NCBI RefSeq assembly: GCF_013294065.1
Contig: NZ_JABSNM010000002.1
Span: 62,001 to 126,000, forward strand
Direction of reading: 5' to 3'
Length of the DNA stretch: 64,000 nt
Source of the DNA: Sphaerotilus uruguayifluvii
Lineage (GTDB): Bacteria; Pseudomonadota; Gammaproteobacteria; Burkholderiales; Burkholderiaceae_C
This document shows positions 44,929 through 54,988 of the stretch, piece after piece. The notes under the pieces are model-generated. The model did no database searches. It worked only from the letters and a program-made list of their open reading frames with translations, and was not told the origin of the DNA. How positions within the stretch are numbered: position 1 is the stretch's first letter; each line of letters opens with the position of its first letter. A program made the translations under genes and the position numbers.

Positions 44929-45840
44929 ATGTCGCCTCAAGAGCTCAAGCTTGTCCTCGAATCGGGCCTGCTGTCCTTCCCGCTGACCGACTTCGACGCC
45001 GAGCTGAACTTCGAGCCCAAGGGCTATGCCGAGCGTCTGGAGTGGCTGCAGCCCTACGGCGCCTCGGCGCTGTTCGCCGCCGGCGGCACGGGCGAGTTCT
45101 TCTCGCTGGAGCCGGGCGAGTACAGCGACGTCATCAAGGTGGCGCTGGACACCTGCCGCGGCCGCACCCCCATCCTGGCCGGCGCCGGCGGCCCGACCCG
45201 CGTGGCCATCCAGTACGCCCAGGAAGCCGAGCGCCTGGGCGCCCAGGGCATCCTGCTGCTGCCGCACTACCTGACCGAAGCCAGCCAGGAAGGCCTGATC
45301 GCCCACGTGCAGGCCGTGTGCCGCAGCGTCAAGTTCGGCGTGGTGGTCTACAACCGCGGCGCCTGCCGCCTGACCCCGAAGAGCCTGCTGGTGCTGGCCG
45401 AGACCTGCCCGAACCTGATCGGCTTCAAGGACGGCATCGGCGACATCGAGAAGTTCGTCGCCATCCGCCAGACCCTGGGCGAGCGCTTCGCCTATCTGGG
45501 CGGCCTGCCCACGGCGGAAGTCTTCGCCGGCGCCTACAAGGCGATGGGCTGCCCGGTCTATTCGTCGGCCGTCTTCAACTTCATCCCGAAGACCGCGATG
45601 GAGTTCTACAACGCCCACGCCGCCAACGACACCGCCACCTGCGACCGCCTGATCCGCGACTTCTTCCTGCCCTACATCGCGCTGCGCAACAAGGGCGAGG
45701 GCTATGCGGTGTCGATCGTCAAGGCGGGTGCGGCCCTCGCCGGCCATGCCGCCGGCCCGGTTCGCCCGCCGCTGTCGGACATGCTGCCCGCCGAGGTGGA
45801 AGAGCTGCGCGCGCTGATGGCCCCGCTCGGCGCCCAGTGA
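44929..45840 (+). CDS. kdgD: 5-dehydro-4-deoxyglucarate dehydratase
   Basis: A 303-residue DHDPS/NAL-superfamily lyase. The Schiff-base Lys is K167 ([10 protein letters not shown]) and Y141 is in V-Y-N-R-G. The N-terminal F-P-L-T-D-F and G-G-T-G-E-F-F-S-L motifs match the family. It turns 5-dehydro-4-deoxyglucarate into 2-oxoglutarate semialdehyde plus CO2. The operon continues with a Bug gene, gudD and the semialdehyde dehydrogenase. Confidence 0.95.
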   Translation: MSPQELKLVLESGLLSFPLTDFDAELNFEPKGYAERLEWLQPYGASALFAAGGTGEFFSLEPGEYSDVIKVALDTCRGRTPILAGAGGPTRVAIQYAQEAERLGAQGILLLPHYLTEASQEGLIAHVQAVCRSVKFGVVVYNRGACRLTPKSLLVLAETCPNLIGFKDGIGDIEKFVAIRQTLGERFAYLGGLPTAEVFAGAYKAMGCPVYSSAVFNFIPKTAMEFYNAHAANDTATCDRLIRDFFLPYIALRNKGEGYAVSIVKAGAALAGHAAGPVRPPLSDMLPAEVEELRALMAPLGAQ

Positions 45841-45904
45841 GCTGAGCCGCACGCGCTGTCCCGCCCCCGTCCCCCTTTCCAGAGAATCCCGGAGACATCC
45901 GACC

Positions 45905-46873
45905 ATGAAGATCGCGAAGAAGCTCCTTGCGGCCTGCGCCCTGACGCTGCTGGCCGCCGCTGCCCAGGCCCAGGCCTGGCCCGCCAAGCCGGTCACGCTG
46001 CTGGTGCCCTTCCCTCCGGGCGGCGCCTCCGACATGGTGGCGCGCACGCTCGGCACCAAGCTGCAGGAGCGCTTCAGCCAGACCTTCATGGTCGACAACC
46101 GGGCCGGGGCGACCGGCACGATCGGTGCGGCGCAGGTCAAGCGCGCCGCGCCGGATGGCTACACCTTCCTGGTGACCTCGCTGGGCCCGCTGGTGATCGC
46201 GCCGCACCTGATGAAGGGCGTGCCCTACGACGCCACCAAGGACTTCGACCACATCTCGGTGCTGGTGCAGGCGCCCAACGTGCTGGTGGTGCCGGCCAAC
46301 TCGCCGCACAAGTCGCTTGCCGACGTGCTGACCTTCCTGAAGGCGCATCCGGACAAGATGACCTTCGCCTCCTCGGGCAACGGTTCGTCCGACCACCTGA
46401 CGGCCGAGCTGTTCTGGCTGCAGACCGGCACCAGCGGCACGCATGTGCCCTACAAGGGGGGCGGCCCGGCCATCTCCGACCTGCTCGGCGGCCAGGTGGA
46501 TGCCGGCTTCATGAACATCAACTCGGTGCTCAGCCACATCAACGCCGGCAAGCTCAAGGTGCTGGCGATCACCGGCGAGAAGCGCTCGCCGGTGCTGCCC
46601 AACGTGCCGACGCTGGTCGAGTCGGGCGTCAAGGGCGCCGACGTGCAGTCCTGGCAGGCGGTCTCGGCCCCGAAGGGCCTGCCGGCCGACATCCGCGCCA
46701 GGATGCACGAGGGCCTGGTCGCGGCGCTCAACGACCCCAAGATCCGCCAGCAGTTCACCGCACTGGGCTTCGAGATCGTCGCCAACACGCCGGAGCAGTT
46801 CGCCGCCTTCCAGCAGCGCGAGAGCGCCCGCTGGAAGCAGCTGATCGAGACCCGCAAGATCACGGCCGACTGA
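45905..46873 (+). CDS. Bug/TctC-family periplasmic receptor, likely for aldarates
   Basis: A 322-residue receptor with signal peptide (ending A-Q-A-Q-A) and Bug loop [14 protein letters not shown]. It lies 64 bp after kdgD and 31 bp before gudD in one operon, so an aldarate such as glucarate or galactarate is the likely ligand. No membrane transporter genes are beside it. Confidence 0.9.
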   Translation: MKIAKKLLAACALTLLAAAAQAQAWPAKPVTLLVPFPPGGASDMVARTLGTKLQERFSQTFMVDNRAGATGTIGAAQVKRAAPDGYTFLVTSLGPLVIAPHLMKGVPYDATKDFDHISVLVQAPNVLVVPANSPHKSLADVLTFLKAHPDKMTFASSGNGSSDHLTAELFWLQTGTSGTHVPYKGGGPAISDLLGGQVDAGFMNINSVLSHINAGKLKVLAITGEKRSPVLPNVPTLVESGVKGADVQSWQAVSAPKGLPADIRARMHEGLVAALNDPKIRQQFTALGFEIVANTPEQFAAFQQRESARWKQLIETRKITAD

Positions 46874-46904
46874 TTCCTCCTCGACTTCCACTCCTCGCCT
46901 CACG

Positions 46905-48257
46905 ATGATCCCCACCTCGACCTCCGGCCTGTCCGCGCTGCCGCGCATCGCCTCGCTGCGCGTCGTGCCCGTCGCCGGCCGCGACGGCATGCTGCTGAAC
47001 CTGAGCGGCGCGCACGCCCCCTTCTTCACCCGCAACCTGCTGATCCTGACCGACAGCGCGGGCCGGACCGGCGTCGGCGAGGTGCCCGGCGGCGAGAAGA
47101 TCCGCCAGACGCTGGAGGATGCGCGGGCGCTGGTCGTCGGCCAGGCGGTGGGCGACCACCTGCGGGTGCTGCGCGAGGTGCAGCAGGCCTTCGCCGACCG
47201 CGACTCGGGCGGGCGCGGCCTGCAGACCTTCGACCTGCGCACCACCATCCATGCGGTGACGGCGGTCGAGTCGGCGATGCTCGACCTGCTCGGCCAGCAC
47301 CTCGACCTGCCGGTGTGCGACCTGCTGGGCGAGGGCCGCCAGCGCGACGCGGTCGAGATGCTGGGCTACCTGTTCTTCGTGGGCGACCGCAACAAGACCG
47401 ATCTGCCCTACGCCAGCGAGCCCGACGCCGACAACGACTGGTTCCGCCTGCGCCACGAGGCGGCGATGACCCCGGAGGCCATCGTGCGCCTGGCCGAGGC
47501 CACCCGCGCCAGGTACGGCTTCAACGACTTCAAGCTCAAGGGCGGCGTGCTGGCCGGCGACGCCGAGGTCGACGCCGTCACCGCGATCCACGAGCGCTTC
47601 CCCGAGGCGCGCGTCACGCTCGACCCCAACGGCGGCTGGCTGCTCAAGGACGCCATCCGTCTGGGCCAGCGCATGCGCGGCGTGGTCGCCTATGCCGAAG
47701 ATCCCTGCGGCGCCGAGGGCGGCTTCTCCGGCCGCGAGGTGATGGCCGAGTTCCGCCGCGCCACCGGCCTGCCCACGGCCACCAACATGGTGGCCACCGA
47801 CTGGCGCCAGTTCACCCACGCACTGAGCCTGCAGTCGGTCGACATCCCGCTGGCCGATCCGCATTTCTGGACGATGGCCGGCTCGGTGCGCGTCGCGCAG
47901 ACCTGCCGCGACTGGGGCCTGACCTGGGGCAGCCACTCCAACAACCACTTCGACGTCAGCCTGGCGATGTTCACCCATGTCGGCGCCGCCGCCCCGGGCA
48001 AGGTCACCGCCATCGACACCCACTGGATCTGGCAGGACGGCCAGCGCCTGACGAAGGAGCCGCTGCAGATCGTCGGCGGCCATGTCCAGGTGCCGAAGAA
48101 GCCGGGCCTGGGCGTCGAGCTCGACATGGTCGAGGTCGAGAAGGCGCATCAGCTCTACCTGCAGCACGGCCTGGGCGCCCGCGACGACGCCATGGCGATG
48201 CAGTACCTGATCCCGGGCTGGACCTTCGACAACAAGCGGCCCTGCCTGGTGCGCTGA
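46905..48257 (+). CDS. gudD: Glucarate dehydratase
   Basis: A 450-residue enolase-superfamily enzyme. The K-x-K base is in [10 protein letters not shown] near residue 209. Metal ligands are in T-L-D-P-N-G-G-W and A-E-D-P-C-G. The His base lies in W-G-S-H-S-N-N-H-F near 345. It dehydrates D-glucarate to 5-dehydro-4-deoxyglucarate. With GarD, both stereoisomers are covered. Confidence 0.95.
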   Translation: MIPTSTSGLSALPRIASLRVVPVAGRDGMLLNLSGAHAPFFTRNLLILTDSAGRTGVGEVPGGEKIRQTLEDARALVVGQAVGDHLRVLREVQQAFADRDSGGRGLQTFDLRTTIHAVTAVESAMLDLLGQHLDLPVCDLLGEGRQRDAVEMLGYLFFVGDRNKTDLPYASEPDADNDWFRLRHEAAMTPEAIVRLAEATRARYGFNDFKLKGGVLAGDAEVDAVTAIHERFPEARVTLDPNGGWLLKDAIRLGQRMRGVVAYAEDPCGAEGGFSGREVMAEFRRATGLPTATNMVATDWRQFTHALSLQSVDIPLADPHFWTMAGSVRVAQTCRDWGLTWGSHSNNHFDVSLAMFTHVGAAAPGKVTAIDTHWIWQDGQRLTKEPLQIVGGHVQVPKKPGLGVELDMVEVEKAHQLYLQHGLGARDDAMAMQYLIPGWTFDNKRPCLVR

Positions 48258-48279
48258 TCTCCGGATTCCCCAAGGACCC

Positions 48280-49782
48280 ATGATGACGACCCTGCTTTCC
48301 TCCTTCTGCGCCCGCACCGGCGCACTGCTGGCCGAACTGCCGGCGACCTCGCCCGAGCAGCTCGACGCCGCCTGCGAGGCCGCGGCCGCCGCCTTCCCCC
48401 TGTGGCAGGCCGCCCCCGGCGCCGAGCGCGCCGCGCTGCTGCGCGCGCTGGCCTCGGCCCTCGAGGCCGACCGCGAGGCCCTGGTCGCGCTGGCCGACCA
48501 GGAGACCGCGCTCGGCCCGGTGCGCCTGAACGGCGAGCTCGACCGCACCGCCTTCCAGCTGCGCCGCTTCGCCGATCTGGCCCAGCAGGGCGAGCCCTTC
48601 GCCTTCGTCGACGATCCGGCGGTGGCCGGCGCCCCCCCGGCCGGCCACCCGGCGATGCAGCGCTGGTCGGTGCCGCTGGGCCCGGTGGCGATGTTCTCGG
48701 CCTCCAACTTCCCCTTCGCCTTCTCGGTGCTGGGCGGCGACACCGCCTCGGCGCTGGCCGCCGGCTGCCCCGTCGTCGTCAAGGCGCACACCGGGCACCT
48801 GCAGCTCTCCGGCCGCGTCTTCGGTCTGGTGCAGGGCGCGCTGGCCACGCTGGGTCTGCCGGCCGGCCTGATCGGCCTGGTGCAGGGCGGCGGGCGCGAC
48901 ATCGGCGTGCGGCTGATCCGCCACCCGGCGATCGCCGCCGGCGCCTTCACCGGCTCGACCCAGGGCGGTGCGGCACTGGCCGCCGAGGCCGCCAGCCGCC
49001 CGCGCCCGATTCCCTTCTTCGGCGAGCTGGGCTCGGTCAACCCGGTGATCGCGCTGCCGGACCGGCTCGCCACCGACGGCGCGGCGCTGGCCACCACGCT
49101 GGCGGGCTCGATCGCGCTGGGCTGCGGCCAGTTCTGCACCAACCCCGGCCTGATCGTGCTGATCGACGAGCTGCAGCCGGGCGTGGCCACCAAGGCCGTG
49201 AACGACCGCTTCGTCGCCCAGCTGCGCGAGGCGCTGGGCGGCCAGCAGCCGCACGCGATGCTGACCCGCTCGATGCGCGGTGCCTTCGAGGCCGGCGTGG
49301 CCCACTGGGAAGAGGCCGGCGCCGAGCTGCTGCTGCGCGAGAGGGCGCAAGCCGGCCAGCCGCCGCGTCCGGTGCTGGCCCAGGTCAGCGCCACCGAGTT
49401 CATCGCCCGCGCGGCGCTGCGGGAAGAGGTCTTCGGCCCGAGCAGCCTGATCGTGCGCGCGGCGTCCTTGAGCCAAGCGCTGCAGGTGCTGCAGGCCGTG
49501 GGCGGCAGCCTGACGGTGACGCTGTGGGGCGTGGAGCAGGACGGCGACCGCTCGCGCGCCCTGGTGCGCGGCGCGATGGCGATCGCCGGGCGGGTGCTCT
49601 TCGCGGGCGTGCCCACCGGCGTGGCGGTAACGGCTGCGCAGCAGCACGGCGGCCCGTGGCCGAGCAGCACCCGCCCCGAGAGCACCTCGGTGGGCGATGC
49701 GGCGCTCGCGCGCTTCCTGCGCCCGGTGTGCCTGCAGGACGCGCCGGCCTGGCTGAGCGAGCGTCAAGGCCGGCCGGTTTGA
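48280..49782 (+). CDS. 2-oxoglutarate semialdehyde dehydrogenase
   Basis: A 500-residue aldehyde dehydrogenase of the ketoglutaric-semialdehyde type. P-L-G-P-V-A-M-F-S-A-S-N-F-P-F-A-F-S marks this group. The catalytic Cys is in G-C-G-Q-F-C-T-N-P-G, and the Glu base is in F-G-E-L-G-S-V-N-P. It converts 2-oxoglutarate semialdehyde to 2-oxoglutarate. AAGGA precedes two adjacent ATGs (48280 and 48283); the second has slightly better spacing. The last codon and stop lie in a 16-bp palindrome. Confidence 0.93.
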   Translation: MMTTLLSSFCARTGALLAELPATSPEQLDAACEAAAAAFPLWQAAPGAERAALLRALASALEADREALVALADQETALGPVRLNGELDRTAFQLRRFADLAQQGEPFAFVDDPAVAGAPPAGHPAMQRWSVPLGPVAMFSASNFPFAFSVLGGDTASALAAGCPVVVKAHTGHLQLSGRVFGLVQGALATLGLPAGLIGLVQGGGRDIGVRLIRHPAIAAGAFTGSTQGGAALAAEAASRPRPIPFFGELGSVNPVIALPDRLATDGAALATTLAGSIALGCGQFCTNPGLIVLIDELQPGVATKAVNDRFVAQLREALGGQQPHAMLTRSMRGAFEAGVAHWEEAGAELLLRERAQAGQPPRPVLAQVSATEFIARAALREEVFGPSSLIVRAASLSQALQVLQAVGGSLTVTLWGVEQDGDRSRALVRGAMAIAGRVLFAGVPTGVAVTAAQQHGGPWPSSTRPESTSVGDAALARFLRPVCLQDAPAWLSERQGRPV

Positions 49783-49792
49783 ACGTTCAAAC
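49777..49792. repeat. 16-bp perfect palindrome over a stop codon (copy 2)
   Basis: GTTTGAACGTTCAAAC. It spans the final GTT codon and TGA stop of the semialdehyde dehydrogenase gene and is identical to 27691-27706, which spans the GTT-TGA end of fahA on the other strand. Confidence 0.8.
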
Positions 49793-49812
49793 CCGCTGAA
49801 CGACCTTTCCCG

Positions 49813-49850
49813 AGAGCCCGGATCGACGCAGAGCGACCGGGCTCTTTTCT
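49813..49850 (+). terminator. Rho-independent terminator of the aldarate operon
   Basis: AGAGCCCGG (49813-49821) pairs perfectly with CCGGGCTCT (49837-49845), a 9-bp stem and 15-base loop, followed by TTTTCTTT. It lies 31 bp downstream of the dehydrogenase stop and ends the kdgD-Bug-gudD-dehydrogenase operon. Confidence 0.88.
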
Positions 49851-49881
49851 TTCCCGTTCATCTTTGCTGGAGGAGACCCGC

Positions 49882-50892
49882 ATGATCCGAACACGTCCCC
49901 TGTCCCGTCGTGCCGTCGGTACCCGCACCCTGGCGCTGGCCGTGGGCGGCCTGGCCGCGGCCCTGGCGCCGGCGGGCGCAGCGCTGGCGCAGAAGGCCGC
50001 GGCCTGGCCCGACAAGCCGATCCGCATCGTCGTGCCCTATCCGCCGGGCGGCTCCTCCGACATCATCGCCCGCGCCATCGCGCAGCCGCTGTCGCAGGCG
50101 CTGGGCCAGACGGTGGTCGTCGACAACCGCGCCGGCGCCAACGGCAACACCGGCGCCGACGCGGTGGCCAAGGCCACGGATGGCCACACGCTGCTGCTGT
50201 GCGATGTCGGCGCGCTGGCGATCTCGCCCTCGGTCTACCCGAAGCTGCCCTTCGACCCGAGCCGCGACCTGCGTGGCGTCGGCATGCTGGCCTATTCGCC
50301 GCACCTGCTGGTGGTGCATCCGTCGGTGCCGGCGAACAACCTGGCCGAGCTGGTGGCGCTGTCCAAGCGCGAGAAGCTGAACTTCGCGGTCACCGCGATC
50401 GGCAGCGCACCGCACCTGGCCGGCGTCGCGGTCGAGAAGGCCACCGGCGCGCAGTGGAACTACATCCCGTACAAGGGCGGCTCGCAGGCGATCAGCGACA
50501 CCCTCGCCGGCCAGACGCAGATCCTGATGAACGGCATGCTGGCGACGCTGCCGCAGGTGCAGTCGGGCAAGCTCAAGGTGCTGGGCGTGTCCAGGGCCAG
50601 CCGGGTGCCGCTGCTCGCGCAGGTGCCCACCATCGCCGAGCAGGGCGTCAAGGGCTTCGAGTCCGGCACCTGGCAGGGCGTGATGATGCCCGCCGCCACG
50701 CCGCCGGCGGTGGTGCAGAAGCTCTCGGCCGAGCTGACCCGCATCATCCGCTCGCCCGAGGTGCGCGAGCGTCTGGTCGCGCAGGGCGCCGAGGTGCGCA
50801 CGATGGCGCCGGCCGAGCTGGGCAGCTTCTTCGAGCAGGAACGCCGGCGCTGGGCCCAGGTGGTCGCGCAGGGCGGGGTGAAGCCCGAATGA
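49882..50892 (+). CDS. Bug/TctC-family periplasmic receptor
   Basis: A 336-residue receptor with a leader that includes S-R-R and a hydrophobic stretch to A-L-A-Q, and Bug loop V-P-Y-P-P-G-G-S-S-D-I-I-A-R. GGAGGAG lies before ATG 49882. It is coupled (ATGA) to a 2-hydroxyacid dehydrogenase, so its ligand may be a hydroxyacid. Confidence 0.9.
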   Translation: MIRTRPLSRRAVGTRTLALAVGGLAAALAPAGAALAQKAAAWPDKPIRIVVPYPPGGSSDIIARAIAQPLSQALGQTVVVDNRAGANGNTGADAVAKATDGHTLLLCDVGALAISPSVYPKLPFDPSRDLRGVGMLAYSPHLLVVHPSVPANNLAELVALSKREKLNFAVTAIGSAPHLAGVAVEKATGAQWNYIPYKGGSQAISDTLAGQTQILMNGMLATLPQVQSGKLKVLGVSRASRVPLLAQVPTIAEQGVKGFESGTWQGVMMPAATPPAVVQKLSAELTRIIRSPEVRERLVAQGAEVRTMAPAELGSFFEQERRRWAQVVAQGGVKPE

Positions 50893-51848
50893 CGGCGCCC
50901 GGGCAGGAGAGCCGCCCCCGGCTGCTGCAGGCCGGCCCGCTGCTGCCGGCGCTGGAGCAGGCGCTGGCCGAGCGCTACGCGGTGCAGCGCCTGAGCGACC
51001 AGGCCGATCCGTCGGCCTTCCTGGCCGCGCACGGCACCGACTTCGTGGGCTATGTCACCTCGGCGGTCATGGGGCTGGACGCGGCGCGGCTGGCGCAGCT
51101 GCCGCGCCTGCAGGTGGTGTCGAGCTTCGGCGTCGGGCTGGACCGCATCGATCTGGCGGCGGCGGCCGCGCGCGGGGTGCAGGTCGGCCACACGCCGGGC
51201 GTGCTCGACGACTGCGTGGCCGACCACGCCTTCGCGCTGCTGCTCGACACGATGCGCCGGCTCAGCGCGGCCGACCGCTTCGTGCGGCGCGGCGACTGGC
51301 CGGCCAGGCCCTTCGGGCTGTCGCGGCGGGTCAGCGGCGCCCGGCTGGGGCTGGTCGGCTTCGGGCGCATCGGCCAGACCATCGCGCGGCGCGCGAGCGG
51401 CTTCGACATGGCGGTGCGCTACCACAGCCGCCGTCCGGTCGAGGGCGCGGCCTGGCCGCACGAGCCCTCACTGCACGCGCTGGCCGCCTGGGCCGACGTG
51501 CTGGTGGTGATCACCGCCGGCGGCGCGGCCACCCGGCACCTGATCGACCGCGCGGTGCTCGACGCGCTCGGGCCCGAGGGCTTCCTGGTGAACGTCGCGC
51601 GCGGCAGCGTGGTCGACGAGGCGGCGCTGGTCGAGGCGCTGCAGGCCGGACGCATCGCCGGCGCGGGGCTGGACGTGTTCGCCGACGAGCCGCGCGTGCC
51701 CGAGACGCTGCGCGGGCTCGACAACGTCGTGCTGACCCCGCACGTCGCCAGCGCCACCCGCGAGACCCGCCAGGCGATGGGCCAGCGGGTGATCGACAAC
51801 CTCGAGGGCTTCTTCCGCGACGGGCGGGTGCGCTTCGCCGCGACCTGA
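50889..51848 (+). CDS. D-2-hydroxyacid dehydrogenase (glyoxylate/hydroxypyruvate reductase type)
   Basis: A 319-residue NAD(P)-dependent dehydrogenase. The dinucleotide motif G-F-G-R-I-G-Q-T is near residue 157. The catalytic Arg is in N-V-A-R-G-S-V-V-D-E, Glu is in A-D-E-P-R-V-P, and His is in L-T-P-H-V-A-S-A. Reduction of a 2-oxoacid from sugar-acid metabolism is likely; the exact substrate is not readable. Confidence 0.9.
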   Translation: MTAPGQESRPRLLQAGPLLPALEQALAERYAVQRLSDQADPSAFLAAHGTDFVGYVTSAVMGLDAARLAQLPRLQVVSSFGVGLDRIDLAAAAARGVQVGHTPGVLDDCVADHAFALLLDTMRRLSAADRFVRRGDWPARPFGLSRRVSGARLGLVGFGRIGQTIARRASGFDMAVRYHSRRPVEGAAWPHEPSLHALAAWADVLVVITAGGAATRHLIDRAVLDALGPEGFLVNVARGSVVDEAALVEALQAGRIAGAGLDVFADEPRVPETLRGLDNVVLTPHVASATRETRQAMGQRVIDNLEGFFRDGRVRFAAT

Positions 51849-51853
51849 AGCCG

Positions 51854-52837
51854 TCAGCGCACCGCACCGGTGGTGTTGACGTGCAGCGCGTAGAGCGAAT
51901 GGCTCGCGGCCATGAACAGCCGGTTGCCCTTCGCGCCGCCGAAGCACAGGTTGGCGCAGCGCTCGGGCAGGTGGATGTGGCCGATCGGGCGACCCTCGGG
52001 CGAAAAGACGCGCACGCCGTCGAGCCCGTACGGATCGGCGCCCGGCGCGCCGTTGCTGCCGAAGCCGCACCAGAGGTGGCCCGCCACGTCGACCGCCATG
52101 CCGTCGAGCGCGCCGGGGCCGTCGGCATCGACGATCAGGCGCTTGTTCGACAGCCGGCCGTCGCCGGCATGGTCCCAGGCCCAGAGGCGGCGGTGCGGCG
52201 CGGCGCGGCTCTCGATGACATAGAGCACCGACTCGTCCGGCGAGAAGGCCAGGCCGTTCGGTCCGGCCAGGTCGTCGATCACGCAGTCGAGGCGGCCCGC
52301 AGCGTCGATCCGGTAGACGCCGTGAGGGCGCTCCGGCGCGGCCGGCTCGCCCTCCCAGTGGCCGCCGATGCCGAAGTCCGGGTCGGTGAACCAGACCGCG
52401 CCGTCGCGCCGGCAGCCGGTGATGTCGTTGGGCGAGTTCAGCCGCGCGCCGTCGAAGCGATCGGCCAGCACGGTGATGCGGCCGTCGTGCTCGGTGCGGG
52501 TGACGCGGCGCGTCAGGTGCTCGCAGCTCAGCAGCCGCCCCTGCGCATCGCGGGCGTGACCGTTGGCGTGGTTCGAGGGCTGGCGGAACACGCTGACCTG
52601 GCCCGAGCAGTCGTCCCAGCGCAGGATGCGGTCGTTCGGGATGTCGGAGAGCAGCAGGAAGCGGCCGTCGCCGAACCAGACCGGCCCCTCGGCCCAGCGC
52701 AGGCCGCCGGCCAGGCGCTCGACCGAGGCGCTGAACAGCCGCAGCTTCAGGAAGTCGGGATGCAGCACCTCGACCGCCGGATCGGGGCAGCGCAGCGCCA
52801 GGGGACCGAGGCGGTCGATCGGCTCGGGAACCGGCAT
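51854..52837 (-). CDS. SMP-30/gluconolactonase-type lactonase
   Basis: A 327-residue six-bladed beta-propeller lactonase. Metal-site segments are W-A-E-G-P-V-W (residues 49-55), L-N-S-P-N-D-I near 134-140, G-P-N-G-L-A-F-S-P-D near 200 and D-G-M-A-V-D near 244. It would hydrolyse the aldarolactone formed by the uronate dehydrogenase encoded immediately upstream. Confidence 0.9.
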   Translation of the reverse strand: MPVPEPIDRLGPLALRCPDPAVEVLHPDFLKLRLFSASVERLAGGLRWAEGPVWFGDGRFLLLSDIPNDRILRWDDCSGQVSVFRQPSNHANGHARDAQGRLLSCEHLTRRVTRTEHDGRITVLADRFDGARLNSPNDITGCRRDGAVWFTDPDFGIGGHWEGEPAAPERPHGVYRIDAAGRLDCVIDDLAGPNGLAFSPDESVLYVIESRAAPHRRLWAWDHAGDGRLSNKRLIVDADGPGALDGMAVDVAGHLWCGFGSNGAPGADPYGLDGVRVFSPEGRPIGHIHLPERCANLCFGGAKGNRLFMAASHSLYALHVNTTGAVR

Positions 52838-52838
52838 C

Positions 52839-53669
52839 TCAGGCCTCCTCGAAGAAGGGGCCGGTGCGCACGAAGGCGCCGCCCTGATGGATCACGGCCG
52901 GATCCTCGCGGTCGAGCACCGGCTGGCGGGCCTCGACCTCGGCGCGGAAGACCTCGGACGAATCCTGCGGCCGGTAGCCGAGGTGGCGCGCCGGGGTGTT
53001 GTCCCACCAGGCGGTCGCGTTGTCGCTCAGGCCGTAGACGATGCTGTGGCCGACCACCGGCGCGGTGAGCGCGGCCATGAACAGCCGCTCGGTGTCGTCG
53101 AAGCTCATCCAGGTGGCGAGCATGCGCCGGTCCTTCGGCGCGGCGAAGGCCGAGCCGATGCGCACGCTGACCGTCTCGAGCCCGAAGCGGTCCCAGTAGA
53201 GCTGGGCCAGATCCTCGCCGAAGGCCTTGGACAGGCCGTAGAAGCCGTCCGGCCGGGCCGGGTCGCGCGGGCTGATGACCTGGTCCTGGCGGTAGAAGCC
53301 GGTGACATGGTTGGAGCTGGCGAAGACGATGCGGCGCACGCCGTGCCGGCGCGCCGCCTCGTACAGGTTCACCGCGCCGTGGATGTTGGCCGCGGCGATG
53401 CGCTCCCAGCTCTGCTCGGTCGAGACGCCGCCGAGGTGCACGACCGCATCGACGCCCTCGAGCAGCGCGAGCACCGCCGCGCGGTCGGCCAGGTCGGCGA
53501 CGACCGCCTCCTCGCCGTCGGCGGCCGGCGCCATCGGCTCGCGGTCGCTCAGGCGCAGCCGGTCGCAGCAGGCCTTCAGGCGCGGGCGCATCTCGCGGCC
53601 GAGGTGACCGGCCGCGCCGGTCAGCAGGATCCGGCCGAAGCGGATCGGGGAAACGGAAGAACTCAGCAT
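52839..53669 (-). CDS. udh: Uronate dehydrogenase
   Basis: A 276-residue extended SDR-type enzyme. The NAD motif is L-T-G-A-A-G-H-L-G near residue 18, and the catalytic Y-G-L-S-K lies near 143. N-x-x-G segments and S-S-N-H-V-T-G-F-Y match uronate dehydrogenases. It oxidises glucuronate or galacturonate to the aldarolactone. I chose ATG 53669 with AGGA 10 bases upstream; ATG 53678 has AGGA too close. TRAP transporter genes lie upstream on the same strand. Confidence 0.88.
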   Translation of the reverse strand: MLSSSVSPIRFGRILLTGAAGHLGREMRPRLKACCDRLRLSDREPMAPAADGEEAVVADLADRAAVLALLEGVDAVVHLGGVSTEQSWERIAAANIHGAVNLYEAARRHGVRRIVFASSNHVTGFYRQDQVISPRDPARPDGFYGLSKAFGEDLAQLYWDRFGLETVSVRIGSAFAAPKDRRMLATWMSFDDTERLFMAALTAPVVGHSIVYGLSDNATAWWDNTPARHLGYRPQDSSEVFRAEVEARQPVLDREDPAVIHQGGAFVRTGPFFEEA

Positions 53670-53695
53670 CGGAGGCATTCCTGGGACGGGGGAGG

Positions 53696-54988
53696 TCACT
53701 TGAAGAGGCCGGGCAGCCACAGCGAGAAGGCCGGCACGTAGGTCACGAACACCAGGCAGGCGCCGAGCGCGCCGTAGAACGGACCGATGGTGCGCATCAC
53801 CTGGCCGACGGAAATGCCGCCGATGGCGCAGCCGACGAACTGCACCGAGCCCACCGGCGGGGTGTTCAGGCCAAGCGCGCAGTTGATCAGCATGATGATT
53901 CCGAACTGCACCGGGTCCATGCCGAACTGCATCGCGATCGGCAGGAAGATCGGCGTGCAGATCAGGATGGTCGCGGCCATGTCCAGGAAGGTGCCCAGGA
54001 TGAACAGCAGCACGTTGATCATCAGGAAGATCACCCACGGCTCGCTCGAGACCATCTTCATCAGCTCGCCGGTCTTCTGCGGCACCTCGTAGAGCGCCAT
54101 GAAGTAGCCGAAGGCGTTGGAGATGCCGATCAGCAGCAGCACGACGCCGGTGGTCTTGCAGGCCTTGGCGCAGGCCTTCAGGAAGTTCTTCCAGGACAGC
54201 GTGCGGTAGACCAGCGTCGTGATCAGCAGCGCCCAGGCCACCGCGATCGAGGCCGACTCGGTCGCGGTGAAGGCGCCCGACAGGATGCCGCCGAGAATGA
54301 TGACCACCACCAGCAGCCCCGGCACCGAGGCCGCGAAGGCCGCCAGCACCGCCGGCCAGCCGCCGAAGCCGCCCGGGCGCACCGGGTAGCCGCGCCTGAC
54401 CGCCACCCAGTAGGCGGCGGCGAGGTTGCACAGCGTCAGGATGATCGCCGGCACCAGCCCGGCCAGCATCAGGCTCAGCACGCTGACCGAGGCGATGCCG
54501 GCGGTCGACAGCGTGTAGATGATCATGTTGTGCGAGGTCGGCATGATCGCGCCGACCAGCGCCGCATGGGTGGTGACGTTGACGGCGTAGTCGGCGTCGT
54601 AGCCGTCCTTCTTCATCAGCGGGATCATCACCGAGCCGATCGCCGACACGTCCGCCAGCGGCGAGCCGGCCACGCCGCCGAAGATGGTGCAGCCCAGCAC
54701 GTTGCTCATGCCCAGGCCGCCGCGCACATGGCCGACCAGGCTGTTGGCGAAGCGCACGATGCGCTCGGCGATGCCGCCGTAGAGCATCAGCTCGCCGGCG
54801 AAGACGAAGAAGGGAATGGCCAGGAAGCTGAACACCTGCATGCCGCCGACCATCTTCTGGAAGACGACGGCCACCGGCAGGCCCGCGGCCACGATGGTGG
54901 CCACCGAGGACAGCCCGATGGCGAAGGCCACCGGCACGCCCAGCAGCAGCAGCAGCGTGAAGCTCACGCACAGCACGGTCAGTTCCAT
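53696..54988 (-). CDS. TRAP transporter large permease (DctM)
   Basis: A 430-residue membrane protein with about 12 hydrophobic helices, family segments G-S-P-L-A-D-V-S-A-I-G-S and P-T-S-H-N-M near the middle, and A-L-G-L-N-T-P-P-V-G near the end. It overlaps the DctQ gene by 10 bp. Part of an uptake system for uronates by context. Confidence 0.92.
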   Translation of the reverse strand: MELTVLCVSFTLLLLLGVPVAFAIGLSSVATIVAAGLPVAVVFQKMVGGMQVFSFLAIPFFVFAGELMLYGGIAERIVRFANSLVGHVRGGLGMSNVLGCTIFGGVAGSPLADVSAIGSVMIPLMKKDGYDADYAVNVTTHAALVGAIMPTSHNMIIYTLSTAGIASVSVLSLMLAGLVPAIILTLCNLAAAYWVAVRRGYPVRPGGFGGWPAVLAAFAASVPGLLVVVIILGGILSGAFTATESASIAVAWALLITTLVYRTLSWKNFLKACAKACKTTGVVLLLIGISNAFGYFMALYEVPQKTGELMKMVSSEPWVIFLMINVLLFILGTFLDMAATILICTPIFLPIAMQFGMDPVQFGIIMLINCALGLNTPPVGSVQFVGCAIGGISVGQVMRTIGPFYGALGACLVFVTYVPAFSLWLPGLFK

